From: Paraburkholderia flagellata
GTDB taxonomy: Bacteria; Pseudomonadota; Gammaproteobacteria; Burkholderiales; Burkholderiaceae
Assembly (NCBI RefSeq): GCF_021390645.1
Contig: NZ_JAJEJT010000003.1
Location: 1-64,000 of the forward strand
Reading direction: 5' to 3'
Length of the DNA: 64,000 bases
This document shows, one piece after another, positions 16,228-23,950 of the stretch. The position numbers and the translations under genes are program-made. Under the pieces are notes generated by a model that saw nothing but the letters and a program-made list of their open reading frames with translations, ran no database searches and was not told the DNA's origin. Numbering within the stretch: the stretch's first letter is position 1; each line of letters starts with the position of its first letter.

Positions 16228-18051
16228 ATGCATCCGGACAGTAGACCCAGTGTGGGTTGTAGCCGTAGTCGGAGCCAGCTACGCCATGCAGGCGCAATCG
16301 CTATTGGCGTGCTGATGCTTGCGGGTTGCGGCGGCGGCGATAGCAGCCCGTCCTCGTCTGCCGCGAGCGCGCTGAACCAGGTTTCGGCAAGCGCGAAGGC
16401 AGCCGCGCAAACGCCAAATTCATCGAACGCAAACCAGCCCTACACGGACCCGATCGCGTACTCGCCAAATGCCAACGATGGCCTTGCCGCGTCGCAGGTC
16501 GCCGAAAAAGCGGCGATCATGCATTACCAGTGGACCTCGGGCAAAACGACCGTCAACTACACGACGACAACCGGCCATTTGACCGCTTCTGACGCGAACG
16601 GCAATCCGGAAGCGACGATGTCATACGTCGCCTATACCGCGCCGAGCACGAACGGCTCGCCGCGGCCGGTGACGTTCATCTATAACGGTGGGCCGGGTTC
16701 GTCATCGATCTGGTTGCGTCTCGGCTCGTTTGCGCCAACGCGTGTCGCCACTCCCGATCCGCTGCTCACCAACTGGCCGAACTTTCCGCTCGTCAACAAT
16801 GCAGAGAGCCTGATCGACACCACGGACATGGTGTTCATCGACCCGCCGGGCACGGGGCTTTCGGAGGCCATCCTGCCGAACACGAACCAGAAGTTCTGGG
16901 GCTGCGATCCAGACGTGGACGTGATGCGCGATTTCATCAAGCGCTATCTGGCGGTGAATAATCGCAGCAGCTCGCCGATCTATCTCTACGGCGAATCGTA
17001 TGGCACGCCGCGCACCGACATGCTGGCGCTCGCGCTCGAAGCGGCGGGCGTGCAACTGACCGGCATCGTGCTTCAGTCTGCAATCCTGAACTACTTTGCC
17101 GACGCGATCGAGGCGACGGCCATCACGGATTCGACGGCAGGCTTGCAGCTCGACACCGATACGCTCGCGGGCTATTACCCTGGCTACGCCGAGGTGGCCG
17201 CCTACTTCAATCTGGTTTCGCCGCCTTTGATCGATCAAGGGCTCTTTGCGCTGCAGTCGGAGATCTTCGCGACAGGCCAGTACCAGCATTTCAGGAAATA
17301 CGCGCAATCTTGGGTGCTGAGTCAACTCGGCATTCCCGACGCGCTCGGCAAGCCGGTCTTTCCGCCCGAGAAAACGCTGGATTCGTGGCGTTGGCCTTCG
17401 AGCCTCTCGTTGCAGGCGCTCAATGGCTACTTCAACGTGAATCCCTTCAATAACGAACTGATCCCGGGCACGACGATCGGGCGTTACGACGGGCGTGTGT
17501 CGTTGCCGGATTCGGATCCGCGCTTGCAGAGCGACGGCGACCCATCGGATATCCTCATCTCGCAGCCGTTCACGACAGCACTCGCGACGCAGATGCCGGA
17601 CTATCTCGGCTACACGGCGCCGAATGCGACGTACATGCCGCTGAACGACAATATCATCGGGGTCTGGGACTTCTCGCACGACGGCCAGCCACTGCCCGAT
17701 ACGCTGCCCGACCTGCTCGGCGCGATCCAGCTCAATCCGCAACTCAAGGTGCTCTCGGAGAACGGCTATCACGATCTGGCTACGCCGTTCTTCAATACCG
17801 AGAAGCAGCTTGCGCGCCTGCAAACGGTGGCCGGTTTGAGCCCGAACCTGCAGGTCAACTTCTTCCAGGGCGGCCATATGATTTATCTGGACGACGTCGC
17901 ACGCCCGAAGATGAAGGCCGATCTCGTGAGCTACTATGGTGGTCGACCCATACCATTGGCGCTTTCGCTCTGGACGCTTCCGCAGCCGTGGCCCGACGAG
18001 AATCCCGCGGGCACGCCGACTTCCACGGCAGTCGCGGCAGCGGGCCAATAA
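16228..18051 (+). CDS. S10-family serine carboxypeptidase-like lipoprotein
   Basis: AAGGGG lies about eight bases before the ATG. The 607-residue protein has a lipoprotein signal (IGVLMLAGC, lipidated C34) followed by a Ser/Ala-rich linker to about 70. The catalytic core shows FIYNGGPGSSS at 150-160 (oxyanion hole), DPPGTGLS at 205-212, GESYG with nucleophile S257, NGYHDLATP with the likely acid, and FFQGGHMIY with the likely histidine. These match S10 carboxypeptidases, which are uncommon but known in Gram-negative bacteria. It should sit in the periplasm or on the outer membrane. Two smaller exported proteins follow, the second and third overlapping by the stop codon. Confidence 0.85.
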   Translation: MHPDSRPSVGCSRSRSQLRHAGAIAIGVLMLAGCGGGDSSPSSSAASALNQVSASAKAAAQTPNSSNANQPYTDPIAYSPNANDGLAASQVAEKAAIMHYQWTSGKTTVNYTTTTGHLTASDANGNPEATMSYVAYTAPSTNGSPRPVTFIYNGGPGSSSIWLRLGSFAPTRVATPDPLLTNWPNFPLVNNAESLIDTTDMVFIDPPGTGLSEAILPNTNQKFWGCDPDVDVMRDFIKRYLAVNNRSSSPIYLYGESYGTPRTDMLALALEAAGVQLTGIVLQSAILNYFADAIEATAITDSTAGLQLDTDTLAGYYPGYAEVAAYFNLVSPPLIDQGLFALQSEIFATGQYQHFRKYAQSWVLSQLGIPDALGKPVFPPEKTLDSWRWPSSLSLQALNGYFNVNPFNNELIPGTTIGRYDGRVSLPDSDPRLQSDGDPSDILISQPFTTALATQMPDYLGYTAPNATYMPLNDNIIGVWDFSHDGQPLPDTLPDLLGAIQLNPQLKVLSENGYHDLATPFFNTEKQLARLQTVAGLSPNLQVNFFQGGHMIYLDDVARPKMKADLVSYYGGRPIPLALSLWTLPQPWPDENPAGTPTSTAVAAAGQ

Positions 18052-18136
18052 CGTCGCAGGTCGGGGTTGCCGTCGAGCATCGATAATCGATATTCGATTG
18101 GAGGCCCCGCTCCTCACTCATTGAAGGCGAGCGATC

Positions 18137-18535
18137 ATGTCTATATTCAAAAAGCTGTGGTGCATTACGCCGCTCATGATTTGCGCGGTTGCCGCGGTCA
18201 CTTCGGCCAACGCCAAGGCTGCAACGCAGGCCGTGGCGCCCGTTCAACTCCCGAAGGGCGGCCACGGTGTGGATGGCCCATTTTTCCCGTCGAATCGGCC
18301 AACGCCGCTCACGCCCTCCACGGGTACGCAATTGCAGCAGCAGGCACAACAGCGAGTGGCGGCTCGACTGGGCGCGAACTCGGCGTTGAGCAACGGTGCT
18401 TCGATCACGAAAGCACAGGCGCAAAGCAGCGGGCTGGGGTATATCGCGCAGCACTTCGATCAGATCGACACGGCGCATACAGGCCGTGTGTCGATGAGCG
18501 ACGTGCAGCAATATCTGAAGAAGCAGGGCCAATGA
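18137..18535 (+). CDS. Small exported EF-hand-like protein (132 aa)
   Basis: A signal peptide spans about residues 1-26 (MSIFKKLWCITPLMICAVAA..., ending ANA). The C-terminus carries one EF-hand-like unit: IAQHFDQIDTAHTGRVSMSDVQQYLKKQ. The 12-residue loop runs D-T-A-H-T-G-R-V-S-M-S-D, with acidic residues only at positions 1 and 12 and glycine at 6, so calcium binding may be weak. It is 85 bases after the S10 peptidase gene and its stop overlaps the start of the next gene (ATGA), so the three are probably one operon. Confidence 0.75.
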   Translation: MSIFKKLWCITPLMICAVAAVTSANAKAATQAVAPVQLPKGGHGVDGPFFPSNRPTPLTPSTGTQLQQQAQQRVAARLGANSALSNGASITKAQAQSSGLGYIAQHFDQIDTAHTGRVSMSDVQQYLKKQGQ

Positions 18536-19191
18536 AGGCAGATGCGCGTCGCGCCGCAGCGATCGGCGTCGTGTGCGTGCTGGCGGCGGGGCCGGGCGCC
18601 CCGTCCAGTTTCGCACTCGACGCCGCTTCCGTTTTGTTGCCTCAGGAAGCGCCGCAGTACAAGGTGGGGGACAACTGGACTTTCGAGCGGTCCGACCCAT
18701 TGTCCGGTAAGAGTCGAACTTTCACGCAAACCGTGACGTCCGTCCACGCAGACGGCAGCGCATCGCTTCTGATCGGCCCTGGCGGCGGGCGCCTGGAACT
18801 CACCTCCGAAGCCAACGTGATCCCCACTGGCGCCGACGCGCACGCCTGCGGAATCGCCCTGCATTTTCCGCTGCGGGCCGGCGAGCGCTATGAGGCGGAC
18901 TGCATGGCGACCGCCCCTTCAGGCATGAGGGTGCAGCGCCGAGCCCAATGTGAAGTGGACGGCGTGGAGACGGTCCAAACAAAGGCGGGCGCATTCTCCG
19001 CGATCAAGATCACGATGAGCGGTGTCTGGCAGCCGCAGTATGGCCCGGGCGGCGGCCCGATGGAGGAGACGCTCTGGTATGCCCCGAGCGTCAAACGCGT
19101 GGTGCGTGAAGCGTTTCAAGGGCGTCTCGCCGGCAGGGGCGCGCCCGCGACGAACGCCATCGAACTAGTGCATTACACGGTGAAGCCGTAA
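18532..19191 (+). CDS. Exported protein of unknown function (219 aa)
   Basis: The ATG at 18532 overlaps the TGA of the EF-hand gene, so translation is coupled. Residues 1-29 form a signal peptide (basic start, AAAIGVVCVLAAGPG, ending SFA). The rest is predicted beta-rich, with FPLRAGERYEADCMATAP and ETVQTKAGAFSAIKITMSGVW, a pattern I associate with DUF3108-like or other exported beta-sandwich proteins. A GPGGGPMEETLWYAPSVKRVVRE stretch near the end is typical of such proteins. I cannot give a function. The linkage suggests it works with the peptidase and EF-hand protein in the periplasm. Confidence 0.72.
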   Translation: MKADARRAAAIGVVCVLAAGPGAPSSFALDAASVLLPQEAPQYKVGDNWTFERSDPLSGKSRTFTQTVTSVHADGSASLLIGPGGGRLELTSEANVIPTGADAHACGIALHFPLRAGERYEADCMATAPSGMRVQRRAQCEVDGVETVQTKAGAFSAIKITMSGVWQPQYGPGGGPMEETLWYAPSVKRVVREAFQGRLAGRGAPATNAIELVHYTVKP

Positions 19192-19196
19192 CACCC

Positions 19197-19220
19197 TTGC
19201 ACGTTTCTCGTGCAATTTGT
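19197..19220 (+). terminator. Intrinsic terminator after the S10 operon
   Basis: TTGCACG (19197-19203) pairs with CGTGCAA (19209-19215) around a TTTCT loop and is followed by TTTGT. It begins six bases after the stop codon of the 219-residue protein gene. Confidence 0.6.
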
Positions 19221-19251
19221 CTGCGCACGAAATCTCCTTTTGGCTTGCTCT

Positions 19252-19269
19252 CTCCATCAATTGATGGAG
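19252..19269. promoter_or_regulatory. Perfect 18-bp palindrome CTCCATCAATTGATGGAG
   Basis: The palindrome has no spacer and lies 136 bases before the secreted-protein gene at 19405 and downstream of the terminator of the previous operon. Flanking CTCT and AGAG extend the symmetry with a small offset. It is a good candidate operator for the gene at 19405; no regulator gene is adjacent. Confidence 0.5.
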
Positions 19270-19404
19270 GCGAGAGTGCGCGCGGTTCCATAGGCTTAGG
19301 AAGCGGAGCGCTTACCGGCACATGTCGGGGCCTCTGCCGACGAGTGCTTTGGCCCGCTGCGCGTTTTGAGGCCCGGCGCCTGACACGGTGACAAGGAGAT
19401 GACC

Positions 19405-19974
19405 ATGAAGATCAAGCATTCACGAATTTTGCCCGTAACAGCCTTCGCACTTCTCTCTCTCAGTAGCGCTGCACAAGCCGGCGGTCTTTGCTCGAACGCA
19501 ACGCTAAGTGGACCTTACGGATTTCACGGTCACGGGGAAATTCTCGGCTTGCTGGACGGCAATAACAAGCTGCACCCGTTTACCTCACCGTTGACGCTCG
19601 ATGACGTCGCCGTGGTGACGTTCGACGGCAAAGGTAAATTCACACGGACCGACTTCGGCATGATCAATGGCTTGCCCAAAGGCGGGCAGACCGCGTTCAA
19701 TCCCTACCAGAGCGGCACCTACACAGTGAATTCCGATTGCACCGGCATCATGAAAGTGGTTTATGGCAGTGGCGGCCCGGTGGCGGCCGGTGTGGAGACC
19801 GACCTGCAAATCGTGGTTTCTGACGACGGTACGCTCATCGAATCCGTTGTCTACAGAGCGTATTCGCCGTCGTCTGGGCCCACCGCCGATGGCACGACGT
19901 GCCCGCCCAATTGCGATCAAGGTGTGCAAGAACAATTCGAGGGGAAGAAAGTTCTCGTTTATGGATTCCGCTAA
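19405..19974 (+). CDS. Secreted protein of unknown function (189 aa)
   Basis: The sequence AAGGAGATGACCATG holds two in-frame ATGs. The second, at 19405, is six bases from AAGGAG and is the better start; the first directly abuts it. A signal peptide covers about residues 1-25 (SSAAQA end). The mature part has GLCSNATLSGPYGFHGHGEIL, a motif I recall from a family of secreted proteins in Burkholderia and Acidobacteria (often annotated hypothetical), four cysteines and a beta-rich pattern. The transcript appears to be monocistronic, bounded by terminators on both sides. Confidence 0.75.
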   Translation: MKIKHSRILPVTAFALLSLSSAAQAGGLCSNATLSGPYGFHGHGEILGLLDGNNKLHPFTSPLTLDDVAVVTFDGKGKFTRTDFGMINGLPKGGQTAFNPYQSGTYTVNSDCTGIMKVVYGSGGPVAAGVETDLQIVVSDDGTLIESVVYRAYSPSSGPTADGTTCPPNCDQGVQEQFEGKKVLVYGFR

Positions 19975-19993
19975 GCGAACGACTCGTTTTCAG

Positions 19994-20038
19994 AAAGGCC
20001 ACTTTGCACGTTTTGGTTTTGTGCAACGTGGGCCTTTC
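19994..20038. terminator. Long terminator hairpin between convergent genes
   Basis: AAAGGCC plus TTTGCACG on the left pairs imperfectly with GTGCAACG plus GGGCCTTT on the right, around a TTTTGGTTTT loop, followed by TTTCATTG. It ends the gene at 19405 and may also stop transcription from the opposite gene, whose stop is at 20083. Confidence 0.55.
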
Positions 20039-20082
20039 ATTGTCGCGCTTCTTCGCTTCTGTGCCTTCGATATCGTCAGCGC

Positions 20083-20556
20083 TTAGCGCACCGAGTAGCC
20101 CCGGCCCTGCATGCAAGCATCCCACGCCTGGTGATAGCTTGCGAGCGCCTGTTGCTGCGCTGACTCCATCTGTGCGTTCTGCGCCTCGGCGGCACGCTCA
20201 TCGCGCCGGTGCGCAACGCCGCCGGCAACCGTGCCAGCCACGGCGCCGACGGCGGCGCCGTGACCTGCGTTGCCACCGATCGCACCAGCGGCTGCGCCGA
20301 TGGCCGCGCCTCCGGCGGCCCCCCGGACGCGCTGTCCGTTCTGCGCTTGAGCTTGCGGCGCAGCGTTTGCAACTACAGCCGGGTCAATGCCCGTTTTCTG
20401 TTTTGCCCACGCATAGCAAGCACCCTCATCAGCGCTTTGCTGTTGAGCGCTTTGACCTTTCGACGGATACACGACGGTTTGCTGGGCACGAACCGGAAGT
20501 GCCGATGCCGCGATCAGAATTGCGGCAGGAATAAGTGCGATGCGATTGACTCTCAT
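20083..20556 (-). CDS. Exported glycine-zipper (YMGG-like) protein
   Basis: The 157-residue protein has a signal peptide (about 1-24, ending PVRA) and a central glycine-zipper region (RGAAGGAAIGAAAGAIGG and VGAVAGTVAGG, about 78-112) typical of 17 kDa-antigen or YMGG-like envelope proteins. Helical, glutamine-rich flanks and two cysteines (C47, C150 by rough count) frame it. Such proteins associate with the outer membrane or periplasm; the precise role is unknown. It is monocistronic and faces the secreted-protein gene. Confidence 0.8.
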   Translation of the reverse strand: MRVNRIALIPAAILIAASALPVRAQQTVVYPSKGQSAQQQSADEGACYAWAKQKTGIDPAVVANAAPQAQAQNGQRVRGAAGGAAIGAAAGAIGGNAGHGAAVGAVAGTVAGGVAHRRDERAAEAQNAQMESAQQQALASYHQAWDACMQGRGYSVR

Positions 20557-20894
20557 GGAACTCTTCTCATAGTGACGTGGATAAGCCGGCAGAGAATATC
20601 CTGTGAGCGTTCGATAGCGTAGGTGGATGAGTCAAGAAGCACTACGTTCTCGTTGATACATGTCAACGGAACTTGAGTCGAGCGGCGAGATTGCGGGGCG
20701 CGGCTGTATTTAATTTATTTACTTTTGCATAAACAGAAAGATGGCATGGGGCAGAAATTCCGCTGCCCGCCAAACTCAGTGACGATATTGATTTGAAAAT
20801 AGCAAGCAAGGTGTATGCGCACTTGCGCACGGCAGCGGCTGGGCCAATGGTACGCTTGGGCTTCTCGAGATCACGCGGTTGGAGATTGCCCATC
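20557..20894. other. Intergenic stretch, 338 bases
   Basis: This holds the presumed divergent promoters of the glycine-zipper gene and the small lipoprotein gene. An AT-rich patch at about 20700-20735 stands out. No protein-like frame apart from an upstream extension of the lipoprotein frame was seen. Confidence 0.45.
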
Positions 20895-21128
20895 ATGAAG
20901 CGTTTGTGCTGCGCAACGTGCTTCGCTTTCCTTGTTGCCGGTTGTGCTTCATCGCCGCCGCCCGCTGCCGACACGGACACCTACATACTGCACACGCCCG
21001 ATGGCGCGAAGCCCGGAGCGCCCGCCTCGAAGCCGCCACGGCTCACCGTGGGCGTTAGCGATCCCGACACGCAACTGATTCTTCCGTGGTTCCTCAACGA
21101 CATCATCAACTTCGTGAACTACCGCTAG
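20895..21128 (+). CDS. Small lipoprotein (77 aa)
   Basis: The ATG at 20895, with TTGGAG about ten bases before it, gives a clear lipoprotein signal MKRLCCATCFAFLVAGC with the lipidated cysteine at 17. The mature chain is short, proline-rich and ends WFLNDIINFVNYR. The frame is open 34 codons upstream but that part has no signal-like character. No family recognised. It is likely anchored in the outer membrane. Confidence 0.65.
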   Translation: MKRLCCATCFAFLVAGCASSPPPAADTDTYILHTPDGAKPGAPASKPPRLTVGVSDPDTQLILPWFLNDIINFVNYR

Positions 21129-21432
21129 TTTTCGCTCTTTCTGCGGGTGCCCAGGTAAAAGCCTTGCTAAAGCCTGAAAGGACGATCGCAAGAAGGGTGC
21201 CAGTACGCCAAGGATGCTGCGCGGCAGCGGTTACCCGCTCATCCTCGCGCCCAGGAGGACCCGGACGTGATTGCCGTGTTTCTGCAGCAGACCGACTATG
21301 GGCGCGGCGGCTGGATCAAACGGATCAAAAATGCCAAACCTGCCATTACGCGGCGCGATCAATAAATAAAGAGCGGCGCGCGGACGATACAGGCCGCGTC
21401 CGCGCGCGGCGTTCCGTTCAATCTCACCGGCT
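21129..21432. other. Intergenic stretch, 304 bases
   Basis: Between the lipoprotein stop and the BON-gene stop. Apart from the minus-strand terminator at 21361-21407 nothing clear was found. Confidence 0.4.
21361..21407 (-). terminator. Strong terminator of the BON-domain gene
   Basis: On the minus strand a perfect 11-bp stem (plus-strand arms 21376-21386 and 21397-21407) with a ten-base loop is followed by a T-rich tail (plus-strand AATAAATAAA at 21361). It starts 26 bases after the stop of the BON gene. Confidence 0.75.
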
Positions 21433-21726
21433 TCAGCGGCCACGCGCAAGCCAACTGTCCACCGATTGCACGCCCGGCACGGAAGCCGCAGTGCGTTCGG
21501 CCAGCGCGACCTGTTCGTGCTCGGGTACGAATCCGAGCAGCGTGACCGTGCCTCCCCGGGCAAACACAAATACATGAGAATTGCTCACGCCGTTGCGCGC
21601 GAGACTGACCCGGACGTCGTGTGCGAGTTGCGAGTCGCTTGCTCCCGAGTCGGTTTGCGCCTGAACGACCGGCACCATGGCGCTGGAAATCAGTAATGCG
21701 AGCGTGGAAGTGATGATGGCTTTCAC
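21433..21726 (-). CDS. BON-domain exported protein (97 aa)
   Basis: A GTG at 21726 preceded by AAGGAGG five bases away is the clear start; an upstream ATG at 21774 lacks a ribosome site. A signal peptide covers about residues 1-23 (ending VVQA). Residues 30-95 form a BON domain (LAHDVRVSLARNGV, VFARGGTVTLLGFVPEHEQVALAERTAASVPGVQSVDSWL), as in OsmY and related envelope-stress proteins that bind membranes. It is monocistronic with a strong terminator. Confidence 0.85.
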   Translation of the reverse strand: MKAIITSTLALLISSAMVPVVQAQTDSGASDSQLAHDVRVSLARNGVSNSHVFVFARGGTVTLLGFVPEHEQVALAERTAASVPGVQSVDSWLARGR

Positions 21727-22141
21727 GATACCTCCTTGCAGTGTGGCAGAAGTGCCGGTCAACTCCGGCAGCAAGCCTTTCGGCCCGCTTCAATGCCGGG
21801 CCGCGGAAGTCTGAGGGCAGACCATCTCGCGCGGCGCGCGGCACTGTGGTCACCGCAAAGGCGCGCCGAGGTTTTTGCCAGCCGGGCGAGGAACGGCAAC
21901 GCCGCTGTCCGGCGAAAGTTATGCTGGTGCGTGCTGCTGCATTGCGTTCGGACGGGACGTCGCGCGCGCGACGTGGCGGGGAACAGCAGGAGTCGAGGCG
22001 CGGGGGGGCGCGATCGTATGAAGCCGGAAAGCCCGCGGGATTCATGCACAGTCCCGCGCTGAGCGTGTTTACCGGCAAGTCCCAACTCGTAGCCCGGCAG
22101 GGTATACCTTGATCATAGGCGCTATCGCCCACGCGTGCTGG

Positions 22142-22155
22142 TGACAGCGCTGTCA
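22142..22155. promoter_or_regulatory. LacI-type palindrome TGACAGCGCTGTCA
   Basis: A perfect 14-bp palindrome with the LacI-family core AGCGCT. It shares the core with the TGAAAGCGCTTTCA sites around the LacI gene at 23951. Its centre lies 97 bases from the centre of the next site. Confidence 0.5.
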
Positions 22156-22237
22156 AGCCCCTGCAGGAAAGCTCCCGACGCTACGGGCAAGAATTTTCGT
22201 ATCGCCGTTGCAACTTCACAACATCGAGGCGCGGCGT

Positions 22238-22253
22238 TTGAAAGCGCTGTCAA
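22238..22253. promoter_or_regulatory. LacI-type site TTGAAAGCGCTGTCAA
   Basis: A near-palindrome whose left half matches TGAAAGCGCT of the sites near the LacI gene and whose right half matches the site at 22142. It is about 330 bases before the porin gene at 22582, the nearest plus-strand gene. Confidence 0.5.
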
Positions 22254-22581
22254 GCGTAACTTGGCCGATGTAGCACGGGTGTTCGGTACATTTCCCGCAC
22301 CGCGCATATTTTCCCCTACGACCGCAAATGGATTTGCGACGCTTGTGACCATAACGGAATGGTCACAAAGCAGGGGCCTACTCCGGGACCTGGCGGCATG
22401 CAACTGTTATCGGTAACAGAGTTTTCCCTAACCTGCCGGGTCGATACACGGAGCAGGGGCGTCCCTATAATCGCCTCGAAATGTGATTCGGGACATTTCA
22501 GTGAGGCAGCCTGGTAGGTAACGTGTTGAGCGCACGCGACCTGCGCGGTTTGGAGACGCTAAAATATATATAGGATAGCTA

Positions 22582-23733
22582 ATGAAAAGGAAGCTTATTG
22601 CTTTGTCGGTGATGGCAGCTGCAACGACGATGGCGCACGCGCAGAGCAGCGTCACGCTGTATGGTCGTATCGACAACGGCGTGCAGTATGAAACCGGCCT
22701 GCCGGGCGGTAACAAGTTCTCGGCACAGAGCGGCGACTGGGGTTGCTCCTGGTTCGGCCTGCTGGGTTCGGAAGATCTCGGTGGCGGCACGAAGGCTGTC
22801 TTCCAGCTGGAAGGCCAGCTGAATACGATGACGGGCGCTTCGGCGGGCAACCTGTTTGGCCGTCACGCCACGGTGGGCTTCTCGAACGATCGCTTCGGTC
22901 TGTTCAAGGTGGGTAATCTCGGCGCTGGCGAACTTTCGCAGGACAGCTGGGGCGCCGACCCGCAGTTGATGCAGCGTTACGCCATCTCGACGCTGGTGCG
23001 CGGCCGTAACTGGGCGAGCACGACCAACGGCGCCGAATATGACTCGCCTACGCTGTTCGGCGGTCTCGTGTTCAAGGGCCAGTATTCGCTGACCAACAAC
23101 ACGAGCTGGAACTCGGCGCCGGTCAATGCACAAGGCGTGCCGACTGGCCAGGGCCGTACGAACGCGGTTGAAGGTATCTACACGTGGGGCAGCGGCGATT
23201 TTCGCGTGATCTATGACGAAGTCCGCGGCGCAAACGGTTCGTTCAACAACGTGTATTCGGCGTCGCGCTCGATTCTTGTTGGCGGCACGTACGTGCTCGG
23301 TCCTGTCAAGCTGTACGCGGGCTACCAGCACTTGAGCGCACCGGACGCCACCGACGCAAGCATGGGCGTGTCCGGCACGCAGCCGGCTGGCGTGAGCGCG
23401 CCGACGGCGGTGAACCACGAGTGGATCGGTGCTGGCTGGCAGGTGAACGACGCTTCGGCGATCACCGCTGCAGTGTTCCATGCGAACGCGAACAACGGCA
23501 ACGGCAATGCCACGCTGTTCACGCTCGGCACGACGTACAACCTCTCGAAGCGCACGTTCCTGTACGCGGAAGCCGGCTACGTTCACAACAGCTCGACGTC
23601 GAACATCAACCTCGGCAACGGTCCGTACGGCAACAACAACTTCGACGCGGCGACGGGCACGTCGTCGAACGACAACCCGAACTACGGCCACAGCCAGACC
23701 GGCGTGTTCACGGGCATCATGCACATGTTCTGA
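22582..23733 (+). CDS. Gram-negative porin (383 aa), sugar-locus associated
   Basis: AGGA lies a few bases before the ATG. The signal peptide (about 1-20, ending AHA) is followed by QSSVTLYGRIDNGVQYE, the classic start of Burkholderiales porins, and the protein ends FTGIMHMF with the C-terminal phenylalanine. Sixteen beta strands are expected. Its codon use is strongly biased to a few codons, like a highly expressed gene. A strong terminator follows at 23807. The two LacI-type sites upstream suggest it belongs to the regulon of the LacI protein encoded next, admitting oligosaccharides through the outer membrane; this is inference. Confidence 0.93.
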   Translation: MKRKLIALSVMAAATTMAHAQSSVTLYGRIDNGVQYETGLPGGNKFSAQSGDWGCSWFGLLGSEDLGGGTKAVFQLEGQLNTMTGASAGNLFGRHATVGFSNDRFGLFKVGNLGAGELSQDSWGADPQLMQRYAISTLVRGRNWASTTNGAEYDSPTLFGGLVFKGQYSLTNNTSWNSAPVNAQGVPTGQGRTNAVEGIYTWGSGDFRVIYDEVRGANGSFNNVYSASRSILVGGTYVLGPVKLYAGYQHLSAPDATDASMGVSGTQPAGVSAPTAVNHEWIGAGWQVNDASAITAAVFHANANNGNGNATLFTLGTTYNLSKRTFLYAEAGYVHNSSTSNINLGNGPYGNNNFDAATGTSSNDNPNYGHSQTGVFTGIMHMF

Positions 23734-23806
23734 TTTGACTTTGTTTGACCTGTAGTTGTTGTGATCTCTTTGTGTCAGGTATTGCTTAATTCTCTTTCAT
23801 AGAGAG

Positions 23807-23852
23807 GCCGGTGCGATCTCTCCTCCACCCTGGTCGCACCGGCTGCTTTTTC
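23807..23852 (+). terminator. Strong terminator after the porin gene
   Basis: GCCGGTGCGA (23807-23816) and TCGCACCGGC (23834-23843) form a perfect 10-bp stem around a 17-base loop, followed by TGCTTTTTC. It separates the porin from the LacI gene. Confidence 0.85.
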
Positions 23853-23914
23853 TACGCTTTGTTGTTTCAGTTAATCCCTTCGAATTCGTATCGGGAATCG
23901 CTTTTCTCAGTGTT

Positions 23915-23928
23915 TGAAAGCGCTTTCA
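23915..23928. promoter_or_regulatory. LacI operator TGAAAGCGCTTTCA before lacI-like gene
   Basis: A perfect 14-bp palindrome 22 bases before the start codon of the LacI gene at 23951, in the position for autorepression. An identical site lies at 25094-25107 before the importer operon. Confidence 0.8.
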
Positions 23929-23950
23929 CGGAAATGTTCAGGCGGAACTC

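Larger units (their letters stand above)
21727..22581. other. Intergenic stretch, 855 bases, with two LacI-type sites
   Basis: No frame here looks protein coding. It contains the two LacI-type palindromes at 22142 and 22238 and the porin promoter region; an AT-rich TAAAATATATATAGGA runs up to the porin start, with AGGA as ribosome site. Confidence 0.5.

Noticed and set aside
20793..20894. N-terminal extension of the small lipoprotein
   Set aside because: The extension would place the lipobox 50 residues in; the ATG at 20895 gives a normal lipoprotein signal and has GGAG before it.
21736..22112. Overlapping plus-strand frames between the BON gene and the porin
   Set aside because: No ribosome sites, Arg-rich random-like composition, and the frames overlap one another.
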